Shown piece by piece: positions 1 through 5,855 of a stretch of 64,000 nucleotides of DNA. Numbering within the stretch: the stretch's first letter is position 1; each line of letters begins with the position of its first letter. The stretch comes from Burkholderiaceae bacterium (GTDB lineage: Bacteria; Pseudomonadota; Gammaproteobacteria; Burkholderiales; Burkholderiaceae_E). The notes under the pieces were generated by a model that was given only the letters and a program-made list of their open reading frames with translations, did no database searches and was not told the origin of the DNA. A program made the position numbers and the translations under genes. The stretch covers positions 1-64,000 of the forward strand of contig JAMLIR010000002.1 of assembly GCA_023954045.1 (NCBI GenBank). The letters run 5' to 3'.

Positions 1-1269
1 GTCGGGATACTGGTTCGCGAGCCGCTCGATCACGCCGCGTTCGAACTGCGCGTTGTAGGCGATCACCGGACCCTCGGCCGGCAGCTCGCGCACGAGCGCC
101 TCGGCGCAGGGGCGGCTCGGGTCGGCGCCCGACAGGTCGAGGAACTCGCGCTGCTCGAGCCGGCCGCGCGCGGCGTCGCCGCTTTCGTGCTCGACGATGC
201 AGGTCCACTGGAACGGCACCTGCTGGTACGGCCGCGTGCCCGCCCAGCGCGGCACCGCGAAGCCGATCGTCTCGAAGTCGAGGTAGCTGCGCGGGTATAG
301 CAGCGCGCGCACGATGCGCGCAGCCTCGGGGTCGAGGCGCGGGCGACCTTCGCGGGTCACGCGCGCGATCATCGCGAGCTCGTCGTCGTCGATGCGGTCG
401 GGCGGCACCTCGCGCAGGTCGGCGTAGCCCTCGGCGAGCAGCGCGGCGGCGAGCTTCTTGCCCTTGTTGTTCGGCAGCAGCGTCACCGGGTACTCGGGCT
501 GCGGGCCGGCCTGCGCGGCGCACCAGGCCTGGAACGGGCAGTCGAACGGCGACGTGCATTGCTCGCCCATCGCGATCGCGGGCTCGGGGCCGGCCAGCAC
601 TTGTTTCGCGCCGCGCAGCCAGTCGGGCACCTGCGCGATGCGCGCGTCGACGGCTTCGCCCAGGTCTTCGCGCACCAGCAGGCCTTCGTAGCGGCCGTCG
701 CCCGCGTAGGTGAAGCCGGTGTCGATGCGCCAGAGTTCGGTGCGCGCGACGGTGAGGCCCGCGTCTTCGCCGGGGCCGCGGCCCGATGGCCCGCTCGCTG
801 TCTCGATCGCCCAGCGCTGGATCGCGACGTCGGTCGGGTGGTAGTCCTTCACCGAGCCCGACGACTTCACCTCGGCCAGCGTCCAGCCATCGGGGTCGGG
901 CAGCAGGAGGTCGGCGCGCACCAGCAGGCCGTCGCGCTCGAAGGTGGCTTCGAAGAGCGGCCGCAGCGGCCGGGCGGCGAGCTGCTCGCGGGTGAGCCGC
1001 AGCGCCTCGGTGAGGTCGTTGCCGGGCGGGTCGATCAGCACGCCGCCAGGCACCAGCGCGCGCGCCGCCTCGCCCACCTCGTGCCCGTTGGCGAAGGCGA
1101 GCTGCATCGCGGTCGATTGCTCGCGGGCCTCGGGGCGGTACGCCTGAAGCCACAGGCGCTTGGGGCACTGGAGGTAGTCGAGCAGGCGCGACTTCGACAG
1201 GCAGGGTGGACGGCGTGGCCGGCCTTGCGGTGTTGTGCGCTGCGGGTTGGCCGGCGAGTGTGTGCTCAC
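1..1269 (-). CDS. DUF2779 protein with two nuclease-like domains (3' end outside window)
   Basis: 423 codons are visible from a GTG at 1269 and the frame is still open at base 1. An in-frame stop 14 codons upstream and a GGAG support this start. The N-terminal half looks like a Cas4/RecB-type PD-(D/E)XK nuclease: a box with LSKSRLLDYLQCPKRLWL near residue 30, an acidic RADLLLPD segment, and the EVKSSGSVK motif with its Glu and Lys. It also has the four cysteines expected for an iron-sulfur cluster: one in YLQCPKR and three in CTSPFDCPFQAWC. The second half (DUF2779) contains YLDFET and AYNAQFE, which look like the first two motifs of a DEDD exonuclease fold. Function is unknown; DNA processing or defence is inferred. 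The toxin-antitoxin cluster next door fits an accessory origin. Activity of either domain is not established. Confidence 0.75.
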   Translation of the reverse strand, partial: MSTHSPANPQRTTPQGRPRRPPCLSKSRLLDYLQCPKRLWLQAYRPEAREQSTAMQLAFANGHEVGEAARALVPGGVLIDPPGNDLTEALRLTREQLAARPLRPLFEATFERDGLLVRADLLLPDPDGWTLAEVKSSGSVKDYHPTDVAIQRWAIETASGPSGRGPGEDAGLTVARTELWRIDTGFTYAGDGRYEGLLVREDLGEAVDARIAQVPDWLRGAKQVLAGPEPAIAMGEQCTSPFDCPFQAWCAAQAGPQPEYPVTLLPNNKGKKLAAALLAEGYADLREVPPDRIDDDELAMIARVTREGRPRLDPEAARIVRALLYPRSYLDFETIGFAVPRWAGTRPYQQVPFQWTCIVEHESGDAARGRLEQREFLDLSGADPSRPCAEALVRELPAEGPVIAYNAQFERGVIERLANQYPD

Positions 1270-1355
1270 CGTGGGGCCAGTCTCCAGGGCTCCCTCCTCG
1301 TCGGACTCTTATTCGCGATTATGTTTGCATCTTAATACTTGCGGCGCCGCCGGAA

Positions 1356-1745
1356 TCAGGCGGGGAAACCCGCTTGCGTGACGAAGCGCACGTCGCGCGG
1401 GCGGCGGCTGCGCCCCGGGCGCAGCGACGCGAGGCTGCGGTCGCGGATCACGCGGCGCCAGCGGTGGCCGGTGGTGATCACGCAGCCGTCGGGGCCGAGC
1501 ACTGCGTACAGCGTCGACGCCTCGACCGCCTTGCGCCAGGTGGCGCGCGGCTCGCGGCGGGCGACCTGGTCGAGCGCGGCGCGGTCGAAGGTGACGATCT
1601 CGGCACCGCGGTGGTCGTGGTGGCGGCGGCCGTAGCCGAGCAGGCAGGCGAGCGCTTCGAGGTCGATGCCGCGCTGGCGGGCGCGGACCAGGGCGTGGGC
1701 GGTGAGGGGGGTGGGGTCGGCGGGGACGGGGGAGGCAGGGGGCAT
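1356..1745 (-). CDS. hypothetical protein, DUF4258-like small domain
   Basis: 129 residues starting at ATG 1745 behind a GGAG seven bases upstream. The middle has an LTAHALVRARQRGI segment and a late VITTGHRWRRVIRD segment. This layout, a helical HALxRxxxRGI start followed by a beta strand with G-H-R, resembles small DUF4258-type proteins often found beside toxin-antitoxin or contact-toxin genes. No catalytic residues can be assigned. The C-terminal 25 residues are Arg-rich and probably disordered. The gene lies 86 bases upstream of the DUF2779 gene on the same strand, so co-transcription is possible. Family assignment is tentative. Confidence 0.55.
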   Translation of the reverse strand: MPPASPVPADPTPLTAHALVRARQRGIDLEALACLLGYGRRHHDHRGAEIVTFDRAALDQVARREPRATWRKAVEASTLYAVLGPDGCVITTGHRWRRVIRDRSLASLRPGRSRRPRDVRFVTQAGFPA

Positions 1746-1801
1746 GGGGCGGCTCCGGCGGGTGGGGTAGGCCGGATGATCGCGGGGGTGGGGCTCAGGG
1801 G

Positions 1802-1915
1802 GTGAGCCCCGAGCGCAAGCTGATGGACTGCCTGACCCGCCTGGGTTACGACGTCGAGATCGCGGTCCGGCCGTCGAGGCGGCAGAGGGGGCGGTTGTCG
1901 GTGGCGGTTGCCTGA
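1802..1915 (+). pseudogene. C-terminal remnant of an HTH (HigA/XRE-like) antitoxin
   Basis: A 38-codon frame reads SPERKLMDCLTRLGYDVEI and ends with GRLSVAVA before a TGA. This is typical of the last 30-40 residues of small XRE antitoxin-like regulators, where the fold ends in LxxLGxDVEI followed by basic residues. No DNA-binding helix-turn-helix is encoded upstream in this frame; the preceding bases belong to the start region of the neighbouring minus-strand gene. I read it as a deletion remnant. The short length means a chance match cannot be excluded. Confidence 0.5.
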
Positions 1916-1921
1916 GGCGCG

Positions 1922-2275
1922 TCAGCTGGCGCCACCCCCGGCATGGCGCCCTGTGCGGGTGCTGCGTGTCGACCGCCGGGGTCGCCCCGCGATCTTCACG
2001 AACCTCACTTCCACCCTGCAGCCAAGTGCCCGGGCGTAACGCTGCAGCGTCGCGATCGATGGTGAGTGCGCGGCGCTGCCCGATTCGAGTCGGGCCACGG
2101 CCGATTGGGTGGTACCGATCCGCTCGGCGAGCTGCGCCTGCGTGAGGCCGGCGCTCGCGCGCGCCTTCAGGAGTTCGTCGATGAAGGCGAACTCGTCCGC
2201 GAGCGCCTCGTACGCGCTCTTCACCTCCGGGCGCTTGAAGGCCCGCGCCTTGAACCTCTGCAGAGGGCTACTCAT
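1922..2275 (-). CDS. HigA-like XRE family antitoxin
   Basis: 117 residues. A Cro/C1-type helix-turn-helix spans roughly residues 38-95, with the motif GLTQAQLAERIGTTQSAVAR and the downstream LQRYARALGCRVEVRF typical of HigA antitoxins of the RelE/Gp49-toxin family. Its start overlaps the toxin's stop by 8 bases (2268-2275), so translation is coupled in a toxin-first operon, the usual order for higBA. It is expected to bind the toxin and repress the operon through its HTH. The last 20 residues are basic and low-complexity. The call rests on HTH plus partner. Confidence 0.85.
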   Translation of the reverse strand: MSSPLQRFKARAFKRPEVKSAYEALADEFAFIDELLKARASAGLTQAQLAERIGTTQSAVARLESGSAAHSPSIATLQRYARALGCRVEVRFVKIAGRPRRSTRSTRTGRHAGGGAS

Positions 2276-2594
2276 GCCTCACCTCTTTCATCCGGCGGAT
2301 CGCGACTGCGAGTTCCCTCGCGGGCGTCTTGTCGGTCTTCTTCACGAACCAGTGGAGCAGAATCACGCGACGCTCCGCGGCAGTGCAGTAGAACACCCTT
2401 GCGATTCCCTCGGAGGCCTTGATCCGCAGTTCGAACAGGCCGTCGCCCATCGCCCTCGTATGCGGCATGCCCAGGTCCGGCCCGAAGACCTCGAGCCGCT
2501 CCGCGTACCTGAGCAGGCGGGCCAGGAGTCCGGGCGGCATGGCTGCAAGCTCGCGCTCCAGGCGCTCGCTGTGAAACTCGAGTTTCCAGGCCAT
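2268..2594 (-). CDS. RelE/HigB-type toxin (Gp49 family)
   Basis: 108 residues, normal for phage-derived Gp49-like/HigB toxins. The start is MAWKLEFHSERLERELAAMP and the core has LFELRIKASEGIARVFYC followed by a strand with ILLHWFVKKTDKTP, then a helix ending AIRRMKEVRHE. This is the RelE-fold layout of a ribosome-dependent mRNA interferase, with basic residues in the KKTDKTP loop typical of the family. The first gene of a two-gene operon with the antitoxin downstream. The predicted promoter lies so close to the ATG that the transcript may be nearly leaderless. Both genes look full length. Confidence 0.85.
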   Translation of the reverse strand: MAWKLEFHSERLERELAAMPPGLLARLLRYAERLEVFGPDLGMPHTRAMGDGLFELRIKASEGIARVFYCTAAERRVILLHWFVKKTDKTPARELAVAIRRMKEVRHE

Positions 2595-2596
2595 TC

Positions 2597-2617
2597 AGTA
2601 TATAGCACATCTGCTAT
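2597..2617 (-). promoter_or_regulatory. higBA operator palindrome over an extended -10
   Basis: A perfect inverted repeat ATAGCA-catc-TGCTAT occupies 2602-2617. Read on the minus strand its right arm runs into TGCTATATACT, which contains a TGn extended -10 (TATATA at 2599-2604, or TATACT at 2597-2602), with the toxin ATG only a few bases on. Antitoxin binding here would block RNA polymerase. The -35 is poor. Autoregulation is inferred from the family. Confidence 0.55.
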
Positions 2618-2811
2618 GCCGACACGGCGCCCTTCGGCAACCAGCCAAAGGGGCGCAAGCCTGCTCCGGGGCCGACGGCGTGCAGGTGTTTGGTCAGGGC
2701 ATCCAGAGCGTGGCACAGCCCGCGGGATCCGGGCACGTCGCAAGTAGGCCGATTGGCCTCGGAGCGGTGGCTGATGCGTGGTGGGTCCCCACGAGTTTCT
2801 GTGGGACGGGA

Positions 2812-2840
2812 TTCCTGGGACGTATCAGAATAGATACAAT
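2812..2840 (+). promoter_or_regulatory. promoter and operator of the solitary HTH gene
   Basis: TACAAT at 2835-2840 is a good -10, with a weak -35-like TTCCTG at 2812-2817 and a 17-base spacer. A perfect inverted repeat GTATC-N6-GATAC covers 2822-2837 and overlaps the -10. It lies 28 bases before the ATG of the downstream HTH gene, so autoregulation is plausible. Confidence 0.5.
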
Positions 2841-2865
2841 GCCGCACGCCCCCACAGGAGAACGC

Positions 2866-3156
2866 ATGAAACGAAATCCCCACGTCGGGTCGACCCTCGA
2901 CGACTTCCTGCGGGAGAGCGGCAGCTACGACACCGTGCAGGCGATCGCCGTCAAGCGCGTCCTCGCCTTCCAGCTCGAAGAGAGCATGAGGAAGGCGCGC
3001 CTGACCAAGTCAGAGATGGCGCGACGTATGCGGACAACCCGCGCGCAACTCGACCGCCTGCTCGACCCGGACAATCCATCGACCACCCTGCAGACGCTGG
3101 TAAAGGCGGCCGGGGCGGTCGGGAAGCGGCTGAACGTCTCGCTGGTGAAGGGCTAG
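2866..3156 (+). CDS. solitary HTH (XRE-like) antitoxin-type regulator
   Basis: 96 residues from ATG 2866, chosen because AGGAGAA sits four bases upstream. Residues 35-90 form a helix-turn-helix: FQLEESMRKARLTKSEMARRM, then TTRAQLDRLLDP and the closing LQTLVKAAGAVGKRLNVSL. The pattern matches small XRE antitoxin-like regulators that usually follow a RelE-family toxin. No toxin is encoded on this strand in the 248 bases upstream, so the protein appears orphaned. It converges with the next antitoxin-like gene, 41 bases apart. The palindrome in its promoter suggests self-repression. Confidence 0.7.
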   Translation: MKRNPHVGSTLDDFLRESGSYDTVQAIAVKRVLAFQLEESMRKARLTKSEMARRMRTTRAQLDRLLDPDNPSTTLQTLVKAAGAVGKRLNVSLVKG

Positions 3157-3197
3157 GCATTGGCCAAACCGGCCAGGCGCCCGGCCGAAGCGCGCGG

Positions 3198-3509
3198 TCA
3201 GCGCGCGACTTCGGAGTCACGAATCGGCTTCTTGAGCCGGGCAACCTTGATCCGGGAAGCGTCCTTCAACACCTGCGCGAGGTCGTACTGACGCTGCAGG
3301 CGCAGCCAGAAGTCCGGGTCGTTGCCCACGGCCTTCGACAGGCGCACGGCCATCTCGGGCGTGATCGCCGACCTGCCGCTCACCACGTTGTTCAGCGCTT
3401 GACGCGTGACGCCGAGCGCCTTGGCAGCCTCGGCCACCGAGAGGCCAAAGGCGTCGAGGCACTCCTGGCGCACGATGCGGCCAGGGTGTGCCGGATTCTT
3501 CATCTGCAT
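3198..3509 (-). CDS. solitary HigA/VapI-family antidote protein
   Basis: 103 residues if ATG 3509 is used; ATG 3503 is an alternative. The opening MKNPAHPGRIVRQECLDAFG and the HTH segment LSVAEAAKALGVTRQALNNV, then SGRSAITPEMAVRLSKAVG and DFWLRLQRQYDLAQ, are hallmarks of the HigA/VapI addiction-module antidote family. The C-terminal helix carrying the basic RIKVARLKKP is also present, so the protein looks complete. The usual HigB toxin should lie just upstream on the minus strand but a cupin gene is found instead. It is either an orphan antitoxin or a regulator of other genes. Confidence 0.8.
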   Translation of the reverse strand: MQMKNPAHPGRIVRQECLDAFGLSVAEAAKALGVTRQALNNVVSGRSAITPEMAVRLSKAVGNDPDFWLRLQRQYDLAQVLKDASRIKVARLKKPIRDSEVAR

Positions 3510-3533
3510 CGTTGGTCTCGCTTCGGCCCGTGA

Positions 3534-3562
3534 ATTGTAAATCGTCAATTGACAATTGACAA
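3534..3562 (-). promoter_or_regulatory. strong sigma-70-type promoter with palindrome for solitary higA
   Basis: On the minus strand a -35 TTGTCA (3557-3562) and a -10 TACAAT (3534-3539) are separated by exactly 17 bases. A perfect 10-base palindrome GTCAATTGAC (3544-3553) and an overlapping direct repeat of CAATTGAC lie between the two hexamers. This is the expected position of a HigA operator. Confidence 0.65.
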
Positions 3563-3694
3563 CTGGACGGAGGCTCGACAGGACCAGTCTGCCGCAAGCT
3601 GCGGCGTCTTCGGGTACGCCGAAAGGCTCGGATGGATTCGGCGCGATGGCCGATGGCAAGCGCTCGTGGCAGGCAGGCCGCCCGCGAACCCGCC

Positions 3695-4036
3695 TCAATC
3701 GACGATGAACAGCGTCGCTCCGCTTGCCGTCGAAGACCGGTGCGCCTCCGCGCCATCGGCCACCTGGTAGCTCATCCCCGGCTTGAGCACGAAGCGGCGG
3801 CCGTCTTCCAGCAGCGTCTCGAGCTCGCCGGCCAGGCACAGAAGCACGTGCCCCTTGCTGCACCAGTGGTTGGCGCTGTAACCGGGCGAGTACTCGACCA
3901 TGCGCACGCGAATCGGATCGTCGGCGGGGCCGAAGTGACGCGTGCGCCAGCGCGCGACACCGGCGTCGCCCGGGTGCTCGGTGGCTTCGACGGTGGACCA
4001 GTCGGTGGTGCCGAACGGGATATCGCGCATTTTCAT
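3695..4036 (-). CDS. DHCW-motif cupin-fold protein
   Basis: 113 residues, a single small cupin barrel. The segment NHWCSKGHVLLCLAGELETL carries the HWC signature and a G-x5-G turn, followed by LKPGMSYQVADGAEAHRS, which supplies the second cupin motif. Proteins of this family are small, single-domain and of unknown substrate. It starts at ATG 4036, 22 bases after a small DNA-binding-like protein on the same strand, so the two may share a transcript. The place where a HigB toxin would be expected relative to solitary higA is occupied by this gene. Confidence 0.75.
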   Translation of the reverse strand: MKMRDIPFGTTDWSTVEATEHPGDAGVARWRTRHFGPADDPIRVRMVEYSPGYSANHWCSKGHVLLCLAGELETLLEDGRRFVLKPGMSYQVADGAEAHRSSTASGATLFIVD

Positions 4037-4058
4037 CGGGAGGGCTTCGTCGATGGCG

Positions 4059-4340
4059 CTACGCGCGGCGCGTCCGGCGCAGCGCGCGGTCCATCCCGTC
4101 GTCGAGCTCCCTTTCGAGCTCGGTCATCGGCCGGGGGCGCTTCGCGCTGGCGCCGGCGTACCGACCGATCAATCCCCGCAGCTGCGAGAAGTCACGACGC
4201 GGCGCAGACAGGTGGTGCGCGGCCGCTTTCAGTACCGCGTAGCGGATCGCTTCGGACTTGCTGGCCAGCCCGCGGCCGCGCATCAGAGCCTCGAGCGCCT
4301 GATCGAACTCGGGTGTGACGTGGAACTTGAACTGGGGCAT
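4059..4340 (-). CDS. small CopG/RHH-like DNA-binding protein
   Basis: 93 residues. The start MPQFKFHVTPEFDQALEALM is a short beta strand followed by a helix, and GLASKSEAIRYAVLKAAAHH looks like the turn and second helix of a ribbon-helix-helix fold, as in CopG/ParD antitoxins. The C-terminal half (RRDFSQLRGLIGRYAG and a charged tail) could be a toxin-binding region. No toxin follows; the next gene is the cupin protein. A GGAG lies nine bases before the ATG. Assignment rests on the fold pattern only. Confidence 0.55.
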   Translation of the reverse strand: MPQFKFHVTPEFDQALEALMRGRGLASKSEAIRYAVLKAAAHHLSAPRRDFSQLRGLIGRYAGASAKRPRPMTELERELDDGMDRALRRTRRA

Positions 4341-4369
4341 GTCGTCAGGCTCCGCAGGGCATCGCCATA

Positions 4370-4804
4370 CTAGCCCTGTTCACCCCACAACCGCTGCGCC
4401 GAATCGCGCGCGCGGCCGAACGCCTCGTAGACGTGGGTGGCCGAGTCGGCGACCAGCGCCCACGCGACGCCACCCTGGGGCTGCGCCTCGAGCGCCCTGG
4501 CCAGTTCGTGCATTGGCTCGAGCGGCGCCTGCATCCAGCCGATGATGCGCTGGAAGCTGCCGTGCACCGCTTCGTCCGACACGCGGCCGTCGGCCAGCAG
4601 GTCGTCGAGCCTCGCAAGCTCGGCGAACACGTCGTGCCTGGCGCCGACCAGCTCGTCGCACACCTCGCGCGTGCGCGCTTCGAGCGCTGCCGGCATGCCG
4701 AGTTCGGGCAGGTCGGTCTCGATCAGCGCGGCGTTGTCCGACATCGACAGCGCGCAGGCGCGCGCGTCTTCGATGGCTTGCAGGAGGGCGTGTTCGTCTG
4801 TCAT
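4370..4804 (-). CDS. hypothetical protein, third gene of the ParDE-like operon
   Basis: 144 residues, almost entirely predicted helix, rich in Ala, Leu and acidic residues and without transmembrane segments. I do not recognise the family. The ATG at 4804 overlaps the toxin stop by four bases (ATGA), so it is translationally coupled to the toxin and is the third gene of the antitoxin-toxin operon. A possible helical DE repeat (LLQAIEDARACALSM, LDDLLADGRVSDEAV) gives no functional hint. It might be a chaperone or a second neutralising factor, but nothing in the sequence shows this. Confidence 0.6.
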   Translation of the reverse strand: MTDEHALLQAIEDARACALSMSDNAALIETDLPELGMPAALEARTREVCDELVGARHDVFAELARLDDLLADGRVSDEAVHGSFQRIIGWMQAPLEPMHELARALEAQPQGGVAWALVADSATHVYEAFGRARDSAQRLWGEQG

Positions 4805-5094
4805 CTGGCGTACCCCGCCTCGCGCTGGCTGCGCAGCGCGAGCACGAAAACGGTGTCGATCTCGTCGACGTAACGGTACAACGCGACGTAGCCGCGCGAT
4901 CCGCGTCCGATCACCAGTTCGCGCAAGTCGCTGCCGGCAGGCCGCCCGATCAGCGGGTTGCGCTCCAGCACGTCGATGGCCCGGATGATGTCGACGACGC
5001 GCGAGGACACGTCGTCGGCCGCATTCGAGACGAGGTGCTCCAGGATGCGCTCGAAGTCCTCGGCGAGCTCGGGCGCCAGCTCGATCGCCGACAT
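4801..5094 (-). CDS. ParE/RelE-family toxin
   Basis: 97 residues, normal length. MSAIELAPELAEDFERILEH starts the fold, followed by RVVDIIRAIDVLERNPLIGR, LRELVIGRGSRGYVALYRY and VFVLALRSQREAGY. The NPxIGRP, RELVIG and GYVALYRY blocks are the conserved ParE core; the last strand normally carries the residues that contact the antitoxin. It lies two bases downstream of the ParD-like gene and overlaps the following gene by four bases. ParE toxins classically poison DNA gyrase, but RelE-like activity is also possible for this superfamily. Confidence 0.85.
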   Translation of the reverse strand: MSAIELAPELAEDFERILEHLVSNAADDVSSRVVDIIRAIDVLERNPLIGRPAGSDLRELVIGRGSRGYVALYRYVDEIDTVFVLALRSQREAGYAR

Positions 5095-5096
5095 GT

Positions 5097-5381
5097 TCAG
5101 CGCGCCAGCTTCCTCGATGCCGGGCGCGCTGCCGCCCTGCCCGCGATCCGGTCTTCGAGATAGCGGCGCATCTCGCTCCAGGCGATCGTCTTGCCCGAGG
5201 CGGCGATTGCCGCATACCGCCGCTCGGCCTCGTCGTGGAAGTCGGCGCGTCGCTCGGCCTGGTCGGCCTTTTCGGCAATGGCTTCGAGGATGAAGTTGTG
5301 CGAGGTGGTGCCCGCGCGCCTGGCGGCCCGCGCGACGCGCGACTTCAGTTCGTCGGACAAGCGGATGGTGGTGGTCGACAT
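5097..5381 (-). CDS. ParD-like RHH antitoxin
   Basis: 94 residues from ATG 5381. The upstream in-frame codons to 5426 are poor and carry the operator, so the internal ATG was chosen. The N-terminus MSTTTIRLSDELKSRVARAA followed by RRAGTTSHNFILEAIAEK is a textbook ribbon-helix-helix, used as a dimer for DNA binding. The C-terminal part (FHDEAERRYAAIAASGKTIA, then RRYLEDRIAG) is the helical toxin-wrapping arm of ParD. The first gene of a three-gene operon with toxin and an unknown protein. Confidence 0.85.
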   Translation of the reverse strand: MSTTTIRLSDELKSRVARAARRAGTTSHNFILEAIAEKADQAERRADFHDEAERRYAAIAASGKTIAWSEMRRYLEDRIAGRAAARPASRKLAR

Positions 5382-5414
5382 GGCAGGCTCCGGCTCGGCG
5401 CGTATCTTCGGGAG

Positions 5415-5435
5415 AATGTAGCACATTCGTGCTAC
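5415..5435 (-). promoter_or_regulatory. parDE operator palindrome over an extended -10
   Basis: GTAGCA (5418-5423) and TGCTAC (5430-5435) form a perfect inverted repeat with a 6-base spacer. On the minus strand the arm continues as TGCTACATT, an extended -10 (TACATT at 5415-5420), 34 bases before the ParD ATG. The 12-base core GCACATTCGTGC occurs again upstream of the SorC regulator near 44843. Confidence 0.55.
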
Positions 5436-5686
5436 GCCAACTGTGGCCCCAGCTCCGGCCTACCGTGGAACACCCGCAGGATCTCGATCGCACCACCGCG
5501 GACGCGATAGGGGACGACGTAGCGCGTGCGCGGGACCACCAATTCACGAGTGCCGGGCACGCGACCCGGACGGCCGATAGCGGGATGCTCGCCTGGTTCG
5601 TCCACGGCCAGCACGATGCGTTGCACGACCATGCGTGCAGCGGCGGGGTCTTCGTTGGCAATTTCCGGCTCCAGCCGCATCGTCAT
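5432..5686 (-). pseudogene. N-terminally truncated ParE/RelE-like toxin
   Basis: 84 residues from ATG 5686. The body EDPAAARMVVQRIVLAVDEP, then GRPGRVPGTRELVVPRTRYV, VPYRVRGGAIEILRVFHG is clearly the ParE-like fold. The family normally begins with about ten residues of a first beta strand and DLxAIxxYI helix; here only a partial EPEIANEDP helix remains and the residues further upstream are low-complexity Thr. No antitoxin gene accompanies it: upstream is the divergent MFS gene. It ends beside the parDE operator, so it may be a decayed duplicate module. It could still be expressed. Confidence 0.6.
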
Positions 5687-5855
5687 CGTCGTGGTCGTTC
5701 GCGGGCTCCGCTCCGGTGTGCGCGTATGTGTACACCCTCGCACAGGCGAAGGCGAGAGACCTGCGAAGTTACCCCCGACAGCGACTCGCCGCCATTTGCC
5801 GAAAGGTATAGTCCGACCGTCAGCCGGCGTGCACGCGGCTTTTCCGCACCATCCC

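Noticed and set aside
1270-1355. Promoter for the DUF2779 gene in the gap between it and the small DUF4258-like gene
   Set aside because: There is an AT-richer patch (around 1310-1335) but no hexamer pair with a reasonable spacer that I could defend.
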